Shown here: positions 5,500 through 6,403 of the stretch, piece after piece
Layout: each line of letters opens with the position of its first letter
Numbering within the stretch: the stretch's first letter is position 1
Assembly: GCA_027364665.1 (NCBI GenBank)
Contig: DAHXOW010000048.1
Location: 1 to 6,403, forward strand
Reading direction: 5' to 3'
Source: a bacterium
GTDB lineage: Bacteria > Patescibacteriota > UBA1384 > CAJBMM01
DNA length: 6,403 nucleotides
Notes under the pieces: generated by a model
What the model was told of the DNA's origin: nothing
Seen by the model: only the letters and a program-made list of their open reading frames with translations
The model's database searches: none
Program-made: the position numbers and the translations under genes

Positions 5500-6403
5500 A
5501 TGATTTTTAATTTTTCTCGACTTCAAAATGGCGCGGGATTGATGGAAATTCCGCTTGAAAATACTCGTTCGGTTACCGTGCTGGTGCTTTTTAAAGTTGG
5601 ATCAAGATACGAAACGCGAGACATGAGCGGCATAGCCCACTTTTTGGAGCATATGCATTTTAAGGGCAGTGCTAAAAGACCTAGTGCTTTGGCAATATCC
5701 GAAACCGTTGATTCCGTTGGCGGCGAAATGAATGCTTTTACCGGTAAGGAATATACTGGATACTATATTAAAGTTGCTGGTGAGCACGGAGAATTGGCTT
5801 TGGATGTTTTATCTGACATGTTAATTAACCCGATTTTTGATCAAACAGAGATAGATCGTGAAAAAGGCGTAATTATCGAAGAGCTGAGGATGTACGAAGA
5901 TCAGCCTTCTGATATGGTTGGGGAAATTTTTGAAAATATTATGTTTGGCGACACCCCATTAGGTTGGCCTACTGTTGGCAAAATCGACAGCATAAAGTCA
6001 ATGGACAGAAATAATTTTATAGACTTTAAAGATAAGTTTTATGGTGGAGAGGATGTGTTGATTGTTTTGGCGGGTGACGTCAGAAAGCTTTCGTCCTCTG
6101 TGCCAGAGTATTTTTCTGCTTTGCCGAAATTGGCAAAAACGGCTCCCGCAATAAATAACCGTAATCATCCTGGTTACTTGCGAATGACCGTTAAAAAAAC
6201 CGAGCAAACCCATCTTTGGCTTGGATATAGAACCTGTTCGGATTTTGATGAGGACAGATATCCTTTAAGGATTTTGTCTGCCATTTTAGGCGGGGGTATG
6301 AGCTCAAGGTTATTTATCTCGGTCAGAGAAAGACAGGGTCTGGCTTATTATGTCAGATCTCATTCAGAGAACTATAGAGATAATGGGTATTTGGTAGCCA
6401 TGG
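5500..6403 (+). CDS. M16-family zinc metallopeptidase (processing-peptidase type), 3'-truncated by window
   Basis: M16 peptidases are clam-shaped zinc enzymes that cut peptides enclosed in their chamber; bacterial members of this size resemble the mitochondrial processing peptidase beta subunit and PqqL/YmxG types. 301 codons are visible of a usual 410-430. The inverted zinc motif is HFLEH at 47-51, with E50 the catalytic base. The distal zinc ligand is E128 (VIIEELRMYEDQP), exactly 77 residues after H51 as in pitrilysin. MNAFTGKEYTGYY (77-89) and RERQGLAYYV (near 281-290) are family hallmarks. The ATG at 5500 starts 8 nt after the DedA stop with no clear Shine-Dalgarno, so translation is likely coupled. 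It fits the family because the N-terminus reads F-S-R-L-Q-N-G before the first strand; an ATG at 5542 would cut into that strand. No signal peptide is visible, which suggests a cytoplasmic enzyme. It appears active, not a degenerate alpha-type subunit. Confidence 0.93.
   Translation, partial: MIFNFSRLQNGAGLMEIPLENTRSVTVLVLFKVGSRYETRDMSGIAHFLEHMHFKGSAKRPSALAISETVDSVGGEMNAFTGKEYTGYYIKVAGEHGELALDVLSDMLINPIFDQTEIDREKGVIIEELRMYEDQPSDMVGEIFENIMFGDTPLGWPTVGKIDSIKSMDRNNFIDFKDKFYGGEDVLIVLAGDVRKLSSSVPEYFSALPKLAKTAPAINNRNHPGYLRMTVKKTEQTHLWLGYRTCSDFDEDRYPLRILSAILGGGMSSRLFISVRERQGLAYYVRSHSENYRDNGYLVAM

Noticed and set aside
1..6403. Alternative genetic code (TGA read as glycine, known in some candidate phyla)
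   Set aside because: None of the six visible stops is TGA (four TAA, two TAG), which drew attention, but all seven genes read through without any in-frame TGA. The standard code explains everything, and six stops are too few to show avoidance.
1..6403. CRISPR arrays, tRNA or rRNA genes, insertion sequences, tandem repeats
   Set aside because: I read both strands and found no regularly spaced repeats, no cloverleaf-like segment with T-loop sequence, no transposase and no terminal repeats. Nearly every base is coding.

Overview
This is a compact bacterial chromosomal segment with seven protein-coding genes and almost no intergenic DNA. I see no mobile element, CRISPR array or RNA gene. The gene spacing is tight, the Shine-Dalgarno use is mixed, the ribosomal protein S15 is short, and the PNPase and M16 sequences are divergent. 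Together these suggest an uncultured candidate-phylum bacterium, perhaps Patescibacteria/CPR. That placement is an inference from general style, not from a diagnostic marker.

Layout. (1) Positions 2-1179 and 1209-3308 on the + strand form an RNA-metabolism block. It holds the 3' part of a DHH/DHHA1 phosphoesterase of the NrnA type (cut by the window edge), rpsO (ribosomal protein S15) and pnp (polynucleotide phosphorylase). rpsO-pnp is a classic bacterial gene pair. A good sigma70-type promoter for rpsO lies across the end of the DHH gene. PNPase degrades RNA to short oligomers and NrnA-type enzymes finish them to mononucleotides, so the three genes make functional sense together. (2) A Xer-type tyrosine recombinase on the - strand (3305-4228) converges on pnp, and the two stop codons overlap in a TTAA. 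A near-perfect extended -10 promoter sits 7 nt before its best ATG, so the gene is probably read from a leaderless mRNA. (3) From about 4264 onward a + strand cluster diverges from the recombinase. It holds a PAP2-type membrane phosphatase, an overlapping DedA-family membrane protein, and after 8 nt an M16 zinc peptidase that runs off the right edge. The PAP2/DedA pair fits a recycling module for the undecaprenyl-phosphate lipid carrier (dephosphorylation plus flipping).

Every gene belongs to a known family, and I do not see a wholly new system. The points worth a second look are the leaderless xer start, the overlapping PAP2-DedA pair with an altered phosphatase motif, the altered S1 domain of PNPase, and the terminator-poor convergent junction.
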